NCBI GenBank assembly: GCA_000432915.1
Contig: HF995240.1
Coordinates: 64,603-76,769 of the forward strand
Direction: 5' to 3'
DNA length: 12,167 nucleotides
From: Firmicutes bacterium CAG:194
Lineage (GTDB): Bacteria > Bacillota > Clostridia > Lachnospirales > Lachnospiraceae
Part shown: piece after piece, positions 5,834 through 12,167 of the stretch
Layout of the letters: each line of letters begins with the position of its first letter
How positions within the stretch are numbered: position 1 is the stretch's first letter
Made by a program: the position numbers and the translations under genes
Notes under the pieces: generated by a model
The model's database searches: none
The model's input: the letters and a program-made list of their open reading frames with translations, nothing else
What the model was told of the DNA's origin: nothing

Positions 5834-7240
5834 ATGGGTGGCTTTTTTGGCGTAGCAGCAAAGGAAGATTGTGTATTTGATTTGTTTTTTGGCGTGGATT
5901 ATCATTCGCATCTGGGCACAAGACGCGGTGGCATGGCAGTCTGGGGAGAAAAAGGCTTTGACCGTGCGATCCACAATATAGAAAACGCACCGTTCCGTAC
6001 AAAGTTTGATAAAGATATGCAACAGATGAAGGGCTGGTATGGAATCGGCTGTATCTCGGATTATGAACCACAGCCGCTGATCGTGCGTTCTCATCATGGA
6101 ACGTATGCGATCACAACGGTGAGTAAGATCAATAATACGGATGAACTGGTAAAAAATCTGTTTGGAGATGGCTGTTCCCATTTTCTGGAAATGAGCGGCG
6201 GAGATATTAATGCGACAGAGCTCGTTGCAGCACTGATCAATCAGAAGGATAATCTGATCGAAGGAATCCGGTATGCCTTGCACACAATTGATGGTTCGTT
6301 GTCTCTTATGCTGATGAATGAGAACGGTATTTATTGTGCCAGAGATGAGAAAGGCAGAACGCCGGTTGTGATCGGGAAAAAGGAAGACGCATTCTGTGCT
6401 TCTTTTGAAAGCTTTGCCTATAAAAATCTGGGGTATCAGGATTATAAAGAACTCGGACCGGGGGAAATTGTCGTCCTGACGCATAAAAACTGTGTGACGC
6501 TCATGCAGCCGGGAAAAGATATGAAGATCTGCACGTTCCTCTGGGTATACTACGGATATCCGGCAAGCTCCTATGAAGGGATCAGTGTGGAACAGATGCG
6601 TTATAACTGCGGCGCAAAAATGGCGGAACGAGACAATGTAAAGCCGGATATTGTTGCAGGCGTTCCGGATTCCGGTATCGCACATGCAGTCGGGTATGCC
6701 AATCAGTCAGGTATTCCGTTTTCCAGACCATTTATCAAATATACGCCGACATGGCCGCGCTCCTTTATGCCAACGATACAGAGCCAGCGTAATCTGATCG
6801 CAAAGATGAAGCTTCTGGCAGTAGAAGAACTGATCCGTGATAAGAGCCTGCTCCTGATCGATGATTCCATTGTACGAGGTACGCAGCTGCGGGAAACAAC
6901 AGAGTATTTATTCCAGAGCGGTGCGAAAGAGGTACACATCAGACCTGCATGCCCTCCGCTTTTATACGGCTGCAAGTATCTGAACTTCTCCCGTTCTTCT
7001 TCGGAAATGGATCTGATCACAAGAAGAGTGATCGAAAGACTGGAAAATGGAAATGTAACAGAGGAGGTTTTGCAGGAGTATACAGATCCGGACTCTGAAA
7101 AGTATGAAAAGATGGTAGATGAGATCTGCAAGGAACTGCATTTTACATCCCTTCGTTTTAACCGGCTGGACGATATGCTGGATGCGGTCGGTATTGAGAA
7201 ATGTAAGCTCTGTACTTACTGCTGGGATGGAAAAGAATAA
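5834..7240 (+). CDS. PurF-like phosphoribosyltransferase with a dead glutaminase domain
   Basis: This 468-residue protein has the layout of amidophosphoribosyltransferase, the first enzyme of purine synthesis (PRPP + Gln to phosphoribosylamine). The C-terminal half is well kept: GVPDSG (276-281), the PRPP loop LLIDDSIVRGT (340-350), and cysteines C233, C380, C457 and C460 at the places where the Bacillus-type enzyme binds its [4Fe-4S] cluster, plus an extra C463. The N-terminal Ntn domain has lost its chemistry. The start reads MGGFFGV where active enzymes have MCGIFG, so the nucleophile Cys is Gly. The glutamine-binding HxRY motif is replaced by GIGCISDYEPQP (70-81), and the Asn-Gly oxyanion motif by TTVSKINN (94-101). 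GGAGGAAAG 3 bases upstream fixes the start, and no in-frame ATG, GTG or TTG lies between it and the previous stop, so no hidden propeptide supplies a Cys. It may use ammonia, act on another acceptor, or be regulatory. Automatic annotation as purF would be misleading. Confidence 0.9.
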   Translation: MGGFFGVAAKEDCVFDLFFGVDYHSHLGTRRGGMAVWGEKGFDRAIHNIENAPFRTKFDKDMQQMKGWYGIGCISDYEPQPLIVRSHHGTYAITTVSKINNTDELVKNLFGDGCSHFLEMSGGDINATELVAALINQKDNLIEGIRYALHTIDGSLSLMLMNENGIYCARDEKGRTPVVIGKKEDAFCASFESFAYKNLGYQDYKELGPGEIVVLTHKNCVTLMQPGKDMKICTFLWVYYGYPASSYEGISVEQMRYNCGAKMAERDNVKPDIVAGVPDSGIAHAVGYANQSGIPFSRPFIKYTPTWPRSFMPTIQSQRNLIAKMKLLAVEELIRDKSLLLIDDSIVRGTQLRETTEYLFQSGAKEVHIRPACPPLLYGCKYLNFSRSSSEMDLITRRVIERLENGNVTEEVLQEYTDPDSEKYEKMVDEICKELHFTSLRFNRLDDMLDAVGIEKCKLCTYCWDGKE

Positions 7241-7248
7241 GTAGAATT

Positions 7249-7252
7249 GGAG
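7249..7252 (+). promoter_or_regulatory. Ribosome binding site deciding the manA start
   Basis: GGAG lies 5 bases before ATG 7258. The in-frame TTG at 7255, which would add one residue, is only 2 bases from this site, so ATG 7258 is preferred. Confidence 0.6.
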
Positions 7253-7257
7253 TATTG

Positions 7258-8235
7258 ATGAATAAGCCATTATTGTTAAGACCTTCCGGCAAAGATTATT
7301 TGTGGGGCGGTCAGCGACTGAATACGGAATTTGAAAAAGGAATAGAAATGTCTCCGCTGGCAGAAACGTGGGAGTGTTCCACTCATCCGGACGGACCATG
7401 CTTTGTGGCAGAGGGTGAATTTGCCGGACAGACGCTGGGGCAGGTGCTTTCCGGAAATCCGGCATATTTGGGATCCCGTCATATGGGGTGTACGGAACTG
7501 CCGCTGCTGATCAAATTTATTGACGCCAGGGAAGATCTGTCTGTGCAGGTGCATCCGACAGATGCATATGCAAAGGAACATGAGCATGGACAGCTCGGCA
7601 AGACGGAAATGTGGTATGTGCTGGATGCGGCAAAGGATGCCAGACTTGTGTACGGACTCAGAAGAGACTGCACACAAGAAGAGATCAGGGAAGCAATCGA
7701 AAAAGGAAAGCTGACCAGATATTTGCAATATGTTCCGATCAGGAAGGGGGATCTTTTCTTTATAGAAGCGGGAACGATCCATGCGATCGGTGCAGGCGCA
7801 CTTGTGGCGGAGATCCAGGAAAATTCCAATCTGACATATCGTCTTTATGATTATGACAGAGAAGACAAAAACGGAAAGAAACGGGAACTGCACATTGAAA
7901 AGGCACTGGAGGCTGCAAATCTGAAAAGCAGTGCAAAGCCGCGACAGCCACTCCGTATTTTGAAATATCAGCAGGGAATGGCATCAGAATGCCTGTGCAG
8001 ATGCAAGTATTTTGAAGTGTACAGAATGATCGTAAACACGGAAAGAAGACAGATCGTAACTTATCTGTCGGATCAGATGTCATTCCGCGTCCTGCTTTGT
8101 GTGAGCGGCTGCGGAAATATCAGTTATCCGGGCGGGCAGATCACATTTTATAAGGGAGACTGTATTTTTGTTCCGGCAGATTCCGTTGCAATGCGGATCC
8201 ACGGACAGGCACAGTTTCTGGATGTAAGAGGGTAA
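7258..8235 (+). CDS. manA: Mannose-6-phosphate isomerase, class I (cupin)
   Basis: ManA interconverts fructose-6-phosphate and mannose-6-phosphate in the cytoplasm, either to use mannose or to feed GDP-mannose synthesis. The 325-residue length fits the short Gram-positive form. The zinc site is complete: Gln97 and His99 in SVQVHP, Glu117 in KTEMWYV and His175 in AGTIHAIG. The catalytic Arg195 sits in NLTYRLYDYDR. The opening PLLLRPSGKDYLWGGQRL and the AETWECSTHPDG segment (35-46) are also typical. The second cupin-like half (about 230-325) is more divergent but ends normally. Its start lies 17 bases after the PurF-like gene, and its stop lies 6 bases before the phosphoesterase start, so it is translated from a common message. 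It shares the fructose-6-phosphate pool with GlmS two genes downstream. Confidence 0.97.
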   Translation: MNKPLLLRPSGKDYLWGGQRLNTEFEKGIEMSPLAETWECSTHPDGPCFVAEGEFAGQTLGQVLSGNPAYLGSRHMGCTELPLLIKFIDAREDLSVQVHPTDAYAKEHEHGQLGKTEMWYVLDAAKDARLVYGLRRDCTQEEIREAIEKGKLTRYLQYVPIRKGDLFFIEAGTIHAIGAGALVAEIQENSNLTYRLYDYDREDKNGKKRELHIEKALEAANLKSSAKPRQPLRILKYQQGMASECLCRCKYFEVYRMIVNTERRQIVTYLSDQMSFRVLLCVSGCGNISYPGGQITFYKGDCIFVPADSVAMRIHGQAQFLDVRG

Positions 8236-8241
8236 CGGAAC

Positions 8242-9225
8242 ATGAAAGACGGGCAACAAAAACCACAGGATCTGATCGTATTATTAAAAGGACATAAGAC
8301 TTATATCCAGACGCATAATTTCCCGGATCCGGATGCGATCGCGTCCGCTTACGGTCTGCAGTATTTTCTGCAACAGTTCGGGATCGACGCGATCCTCTGT
8401 TATGATGGCAGTATCGACAAGCTGAGTACGAAGCGGATGCTGACGGTTTTCTCCATGGAAATATTGCATGCAGACTTGTTGGCAGATATGCAGGAATCAG
8501 ATTATATTGTGACGGTGGACGGGCAGAAGTACAATACTAATTTTACAGATCTGCCCGGAGATGAGGTGGCATGCGTGGATCATCACCCGCAGGTTCGGGA
8601 CTGTGGATATCATTACAAGGATATCCGGATGGTAGGTGCCTGCAGCTCGATCGTGGTTTCTTATTATCGGGAAATGGGGATAGCAATCCCGCCGCTTGTG
8701 GCATCGGCGCTTGCTTACGGGATCAAGATGGATACGGCGGATTTTACAAGAGGTGCAACAGCATTTGATGCGGAGATGTTTGCATATGCATTTGAGACGG
8801 CGGATGTGGAAAAGCTGCAGGAAATGTATAAAAATGTCATGGAATTTAAGGATTTGCGGGCATATGCAGCGGCAATCGATAATATAAAGATATATGACAG
8901 AACCGGATTTGCATGTATTCCGTTTGATTGCCCGGATGCACTGATCGCGATCATATCTGATTTTATCCTTGCTCTTGACGTTGTGGATGTATCTATCGTA
9001 TATTCTGTTAGAAAGGATGGATTGAAATTTTCTGTCCGCAGTGAGGTAGAAGCCGTAGATGCCGGTAAATTGGTCGCAACAGCACTTTCCGGATATGGGT
9101 CGGGTGGCGGTCATAAAGCGATGGCGGGCGGTTTTGTTCCAAATGAAAGCCTGGATCGGATCGGGCAGCAATATGAATTTTATATAAAAGAAGCCTTTAT
9201 GAAATACATTAAGGCAACAAGTTAG
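8242..9225 (+). CDS. DHH/DHHA1-family phosphoesterase, NrnA-like
   Basis: This is a 327-residue Mn-dependent phosphoesterase of the DHH superfamily. Members of this two-domain type (NrnA and relatives) degrade short RNA oligomers, pAp or linear products of cyclic dinucleotides. The metal-binding residues are all visible: His25, Asp29 and Asp31 in THNFPDPDAIAS, Asp93 in VTVDGQ, the DHH signature at 113-115 (VDHHPQ) and Asp164 in IKMDTADF. The DHHA1 substrate-binding domain carries GYGSGGGHKAMAGG (284-297). There is no membrane, PAS or GGDEF part, so it is not the GdpP type, and no CBS or RNA-binding extension is present. Length is close to Bacillus NrnA (about 313). Exact substrate remains open. 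Only 6 bases separate it from manA, and its ribosome binding site is weak (GAGGG some 9 bases upstream), which suggests translational coupling. glmS follows 16 bases later. Confidence 0.9.
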   Translation: MKDGQQKPQDLIVLLKGHKTYIQTHNFPDPDAIASAYGLQYFLQQFGIDAILCYDGSIDKLSTKRMLTVFSMEILHADLLADMQESDYIVTVDGQKYNTNFTDLPGDEVACVDHHPQVRDCGYHYKDIRMVGACSSIVVSYYREMGIAIPPLVASALAYGIKMDTADFTRGATAFDAEMFAYAFETADVEKLQEMYKNVMEFKDLRAYAAAIDNIKIYDRTGFACIPFDCPDALIAIISDFILALDVVDVSIVYSVRKDGLKFSVRSEVEAVDAGKLVATALSGYGSGGGHKAMAGGFVPNESLDRIGQQYEFYIKEAFMKYIKATS

Positions 9226-9241
9226 AAAAGGAGAACAGACT

Positions 9242-11110
9242 ATGTGCGGAATAGTTGGATATGTAGGGGATAAGCAGGCAGCACCGATTCTGCTTGCAGG
9301 ACTTTCTAAACTGGAATACAGAGGTTATGATTCGGCCGGACTCGCGGTGCGGGATGGCGAGGAACTGGCAGAGGTTGTTAAAGCAACAGGAAAACTGGTG
9401 AACCTGTCAGATAAGACAGATGGGGGGAAGGCACTTTCCGGCTGCTGTGGTATCGGACATACGAGATGGGCAACGCATGGTGTTCCGTCCAAAACAAATG
9501 CACATCCGCATGTATCCGGTAATTGTACCGGTTCTGCTTCCGGTCCTGTGGAATCAGAGGTCGTAGGTGTACACAACGGAATTATTGAAAACTATCAGGA
9601 ACTGAAAGAAAAGCTTTTGCATCATGGCTATGAATTTTACAGTGATACTGATACTGAAATTCTGATCAAGCTGGTAGACTATTATTATAAAAAATATAAG
9701 GTGGGTCCAATTGATGCACTGGCAAAAACAATCGTCCGTGTACGTGGATCCTACGCACTTGAGGTCATGTTCAAGGATTACCCGGATGAGATTTATGTGG
9801 CAAGAAAAGACAGCCCGATGATCATCGGACTGGGTGAAGGGGAAAACTTCGTTGCATCCGATGTGCCTGCAATCTTAAATTACACAAGAAAGGTCTGCTA
9901 CATCGGAAATAATGAAATGGCAAGGATCACTGCAGATGGTGCGACCTTCTATGACCTGAACGGTGATGTGATCGAAAAAGATGTTGTGGAGATTACTTAT
10001 GATGCGCAGGCTGCGGAAAAAGGCGGTTATGAGCATTTCATGATGAAAGAGATCCATGAGCAGCCAAAGGTTGTTAAAGACACCCTGCATTCGCTCAGAA
10101 AGGATGACGTGATCGATCTTTCCACAGTCGGACTGACTGACGAGGAGATCCGTCAGTTTTCCCAGATTTATATTGTGGCATGTGGCTCTGCATGGCACGT
10201 TGGAATGGCAGCTCAATATGTCATAGAAGATCTTGCAAAGCTACCGGTCCGAGTGGAGCTGGCATCTGAATTCCGTTACAGGAATATGATTTTAGATCCG
10301 AACGGACTTGTTATTCTGATCTCACAATCCGGTGAGACGGCAGATACTTTGGCAGCGCTCCGGGAAGCAAAGAAGAAGGGGCTGAAAACCTTGGCGATCG
10401 TCAATGTAGTCGGTTCTTCTATCGCAAGAGAGGCTGATTATGTCTGCTATACAATGGCTGGACCTGAGATTTCTGTTGCAACAACAAAGGCATATACAGC
10501 ACAGCTTATTTTGTCTTACCTGCTTGCGATCAAGTTTGGCGTGGTAAGAGGAGAAGTAACGGATGAAGTCTGCAAGAAGTATCTGGATGAGCTTGAGACA
10601 ATTCCTGATAAGATCGAACAGATCATGGAAAATAAAGAACGTCTCCAGTGGTTTGCGGCAAAGTTTGCCAATGCACATGACGTATTCTTTGTCGGACGTG
10701 GTATCGACTATGCGATCAGTCTGGAAGGATCTCTGAAGATGAAGGAGATTTCTTATATCCATTCCGAAGCTTATGCAGCAGGGGAACTGAAGCATGGAAC
10801 GATCAGCCTGATCGAGAACGGAACACTTGTGATCGGTATTCTGACGCAGGATGATCTGTATGAAAAAACACTCTCCAATATGGTAGAATGTAAGTCCAGA
10901 GGTGCATATCTGATGGGAATTACAACATACGGACATTATGAAATGGAAGACACAGCAGATTTTGTTACCTATATTCCGAAGGTGGATCATCATTTTATCG
11001 GCAGTCTGGCAGTGATTCCGCTTCAGCTGATCGGATACTATATTTCTGCAGCAAAAGGACTTGATGTGGATAAGCCGAGAAATCTTGCCAAGAGTGTAAC
11101 AGTAGAGTAG
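9242..11110 (+). CDS. glmS: Glutamine--fructose-6-phosphate aminotransferase (isomerizing)
   Basis: GlmS makes glucosamine-6-phosphate from fructose-6-phosphate and glutamine, the entry step to UDP-GlcNAc for peptidoglycan and other amino-sugar polymers. The N-terminal glutaminase domain is intact, with Cys2 exposed after Met removal (MCGIVGYVGD), HTRWATHG (73-80) and HNGIIENYQ (111-119). Two SIS sugar-isomerase domains follow, the first with ISQSGETADT near residue 360 and the second ending in the classic KPRNLAKSVTVE tail. At 622 residues it is slightly longer than usual (about 600-609). Part of the excess is a Gly/Ser-rich insertion at about 92-106 (SGNCTGSASGPVESE) between NAHPH and the HNG loop. 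AAGGAG stands upstream of the ATG. The 16-base gap leaves no room for a glmS ribozyme, so the feedback control known from many Firmicutes is not seen here. Confidence 0.98.
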   Translation: MCGIVGYVGDKQAAPILLAGLSKLEYRGYDSAGLAVRDGEELAEVVKATGKLVNLSDKTDGGKALSGCCGIGHTRWATHGVPSKTNAHPHVSGNCTGSASGPVESEVVGVHNGIIENYQELKEKLLHHGYEFYSDTDTEILIKLVDYYYKKYKVGPIDALAKTIVRVRGSYALEVMFKDYPDEIYVARKDSPMIIGLGEGENFVASDVPAILNYTRKVCYIGNNEMARITADGATFYDLNGDVIEKDVVEITYDAQAAEKGGYEHFMMKEIHEQPKVVKDTLHSLRKDDVIDLSTVGLTDEEIRQFSQIYIVACGSAWHVGMAAQYVIEDLAKLPVRVELASEFRYRNMILDPNGLVILISQSGETADTLAALREAKKKGLKTLAIVNVVGSSIAREADYVCYTMAGPEISVATTKAYTAQLILSYLLAIKFGVVRGEVTDEVCKKYLDELETIPDKIEQIMENKERLQWFAAKFANAHDVFFVGRGIDYAISLEGSLKMKEISYIHSEAYAAGELKHGTISLIENGTLVIGILTQDDLYEKTLSNMVECKSRGAYLMGITTYGHYEMEDTADFVTYIPKVDHHFIGSLAVIPLQLIGYYISAAKGLDVDKPRNLAKSVTVE

Positions 11111-11138
11111 CGGGTATTGGGAAAGGATTTTAAGAAAC

Positions 11139-12083
11139 ATGAAAAAGCGTATTCTTGTAACAGGGGGAGCAGGTTTTTTAGGGTCACATCTGTGTGACAG
11201 ACTGATTGAGCAGGGGAATGATGTCATTTGTATCGATAATTTATTTACAGGTTCAAAAGATAATATCAGACATCTGATGGGAAATCCATATTTTGAATTT
11301 ATCAGACATGATGTGACAGAACCGATCTATGTGGAGGTAGATCAGATCTACAATCTGGCATGCCCGGCAAGTCCGATCCATTACCAGTATGATCCGATCA
11401 AAACGGGCAAGACAAGTGTGCTTGGTGCACTGCATACACTGGGACTGGCAAAGCGTGTCCATGCAAGGATCCTGCAGGCAAGTACAAGTGAAGTATACGG
11501 AGATCCGGAGATCCACCCACAGCCGGAAAGCTACAGGGGCTGTGTCAATCCGATCGGTATCAGATCCTGTTATGATGAAGGAAAACGTATGGCGGAAACG
11601 CTGTTCTTTGATTATCACCGTCAGCATCAGGTAGATATCAAGGTGATCCGTATTTTCAATACATACGGGCCGAGAATGAATACGCATGATGGCAGAGTAG
11701 TCTCCAATTTTATTGTGCAGGCACTGAAAAACGAAAATATTACGATTTACGGAAGCGGCGAGCAGACAAGAAGCTTTTGTTATGTCGATGATCTGATCGA
11801 AGGCATGATCCGTATGATGAACAGCAGGGACGGCTTTACAGGCCCTGTAAATATCGGTAATCCGGGTGAATTTACGATGCTGGAGCTGGCGCAGAAGATC
11901 ATCGATCTGACGGGAAGCAGTTCCAAGATCGTATTTGAACCGCTGCCACAGGATGATCCGATGCAGAGACGTCCTGTGATCGATCTGGCAAAGAAGGAGC
12001 TTTCCTGGGAACCGACAGTGAACCTGGAGGAAGGTCTGAAAAAGACGATCGCTTACTTTGACGATCTCTTAATGAATAAATAA
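11139..12083 (+). CDS. uxs: UDP-glucuronate decarboxylase (UDP-xylose synthase), SDR family
   Basis: This 314-residue extended short-chain dehydrogenase/reductase converts UDP-glucuronate to UDP-xylose with tightly bound NAD. The NAD-binding glycine motif is VTGGAGFLGSH (7-17). The signatures that set this enzyme apart from UDP-glucose epimerases and dTDP-glucose dehydratases are strong: YNLACPASPIHYQ (71-83), DPIKTGKTSV (85-94), ASTSEVYGDPEIHPQ (114-128) with Glu118, SCYDEGKRMAETL (143-155) with the Tyr145/Lys149 catalytic pair, and RIFNTYGPRMNTHDGRVVSN (171-190). The protein is complete and of normal length. It starts 28 bases after glmS with a somewhat distant AAGGA, and appears to be the last gene of the operon. 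Its product implies a xylose-containing, or UDP-xylose-derived, surface glycan. A UDP-glucose dehydrogenase to supply UDP-glucuronate is not in the window. Confidence 0.95.
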   Translation: MKKRILVTGGAGFLGSHLCDRLIEQGNDVICIDNLFTGSKDNIRHLMGNPYFEFIRHDVTEPIYVEVDQIYNLACPASPIHYQYDPIKTGKTSVLGALHTLGLAKRVHARILQASTSEVYGDPEIHPQPESYRGCVNPIGIRSCYDEGKRMAETLFFDYHRQHQVDIKVIRIFNTYGPRMNTHDGRVVSNFIVQALKNENITIYGSGEQTRSFCYVDDLIEGMIRMMNSRDGFTGPVNIGNPGEFTMLELAQKIIDLTGSSSKIVFEPLPQDDPMQRRPVIDLAKKELSWEPTVNLEEGLKKTIAYFDDLLMNK

Positions 12084-12101
12084 AATCTATAGAAAAGAAC
12101 G

Positions 12102-12137
12102 AAAAAAAGAGGTCTCATCCGGTTGGATGGGACCTCT
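12102..12137 (-). terminator. Intrinsic terminator for a convergent minus-strand gene beyond the window
   Basis: A 13-bp stem (12108-12120 with 12125-12137, one G-T wobble on the + strand) closes on a 4-base loop. On the + strand it has no T-tract behind it (GCATAGG follows), but seven A residues (12102-12108) precede it. Read on the minus strand, this is a perfect stem followed by a run of T. It should therefore stop a leftward transcript whose gene ends right of base 12167. It may also weakly end or protect the + strand operon transcript 24 bases after its last stop codon. Confidence 0.75.
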
Positions 12138-12167
12138 GCATAGGAACATGCGTGGTAAAAGGTATTG

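Noticed and set aside
5834..5875. Cys13 of the PurF-like protein as a replacement nucleophile
   Set aside because: Ntn-type glutaminases need the Cys at the mature N-terminus, aligned with residue 2. Cys13 lies beyond the GGFFGV strand that aligns with CGIFG, and the other glutaminase motifs are missing as well.
5678..6685. 335-codon minus-strand ORF
   Set aside because: It lies antisense to the end of the antiporter and the PurF-like gene, both well supported. Its translation is rich in Cys, His and Arg with no family features, typical of a shadow frame.
9200..9241. glmS ribozyme upstream of glmS
   Set aside because: Only 16 bases separate glmS from the preceding gene. The roughly 150-base ribozyme would have to lie inside the phosphoesterase coding region, where nothing like it was seen.
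10322..11227. 301-codon minus-strand ORF
   Set aside because: It is antisense to glmS, whose sequence is fully conserved there, and its product resembles no known protein and has shadow-like composition.

Overview
The window looks like chromosomal DNA of a low-to-mid GC, Gram-positive anaerobe, most likely a Lachnospiraceae-type Clostridia. The support is strong AGGAGG-type ribosome binding sites, tight gene packing, Sec-secreted Lys/Tyr-rich proteins, an NhaC-family antiporter and the flavour of the proteins. The assignment is inferred from style, not from a marker gene. Every gene is on the + strand. No tRNA, rRNA, CRISPR array, insertion sequence or phage gene was seen, and no gene-free stretch exceeds about 130 bases.

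Layout. (1) Positions 2-343 hold the end of a HAD-family (beta-phosphoglucomutase-like) phosphatase. (2) Positions 473-1819 encode a membrane-bound undecaprenyl-phosphate sugar phosphotransferase of the WcaJ/EpsE type, with a candidate promoter just upstream. (3) Positions 1929-3737 encode two secreted proteins, tandem divergent paralogs that I cannot name. A candidate promoter lies inside a 9-bp inverted repeat, and a clear intrinsic terminator closes the unit at 3751-3780. (4) From 3865 to 12083 runs a probable seven-gene operon with gaps of only 6-29 bases and no visible internal terminator: a small unknown protein, an NhaC-family antiporter, a PurF-like protein, mannose-6-phosphate isomerase (manA), a DHH/DHHA1 phosphoesterase (NrnA-like), glucosamine-6-phosphate synthase (glmS) and UDP-glucuronate decarboxylase. 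(5) At the right edge, a hairpin preceded by an A-tract reads as a terminator for a convergent minus-strand gene outside the window.

How the genes fit together. GlmS and ManA both draw on fructose-6-phosphate, giving GlcN-6-P and Man-6-P. The decarboxylase makes UDP-xylose, and the sugar transferase would load a first sugar phosphate on a lipid carrier. Much of the window can therefore be read as precursor supply and initiation for a surface polysaccharide. The antiporter and phosphoesterase do not obviously belong to that theme.

The most unusual items are the PurF-like protein, which keeps the PRPP site and the probable Fe-S cysteines but has lost the catalytic Cys and the other glutaminase motifs, and the pair of secreted paralogs with their own promoter, inverted repeat and terminator.
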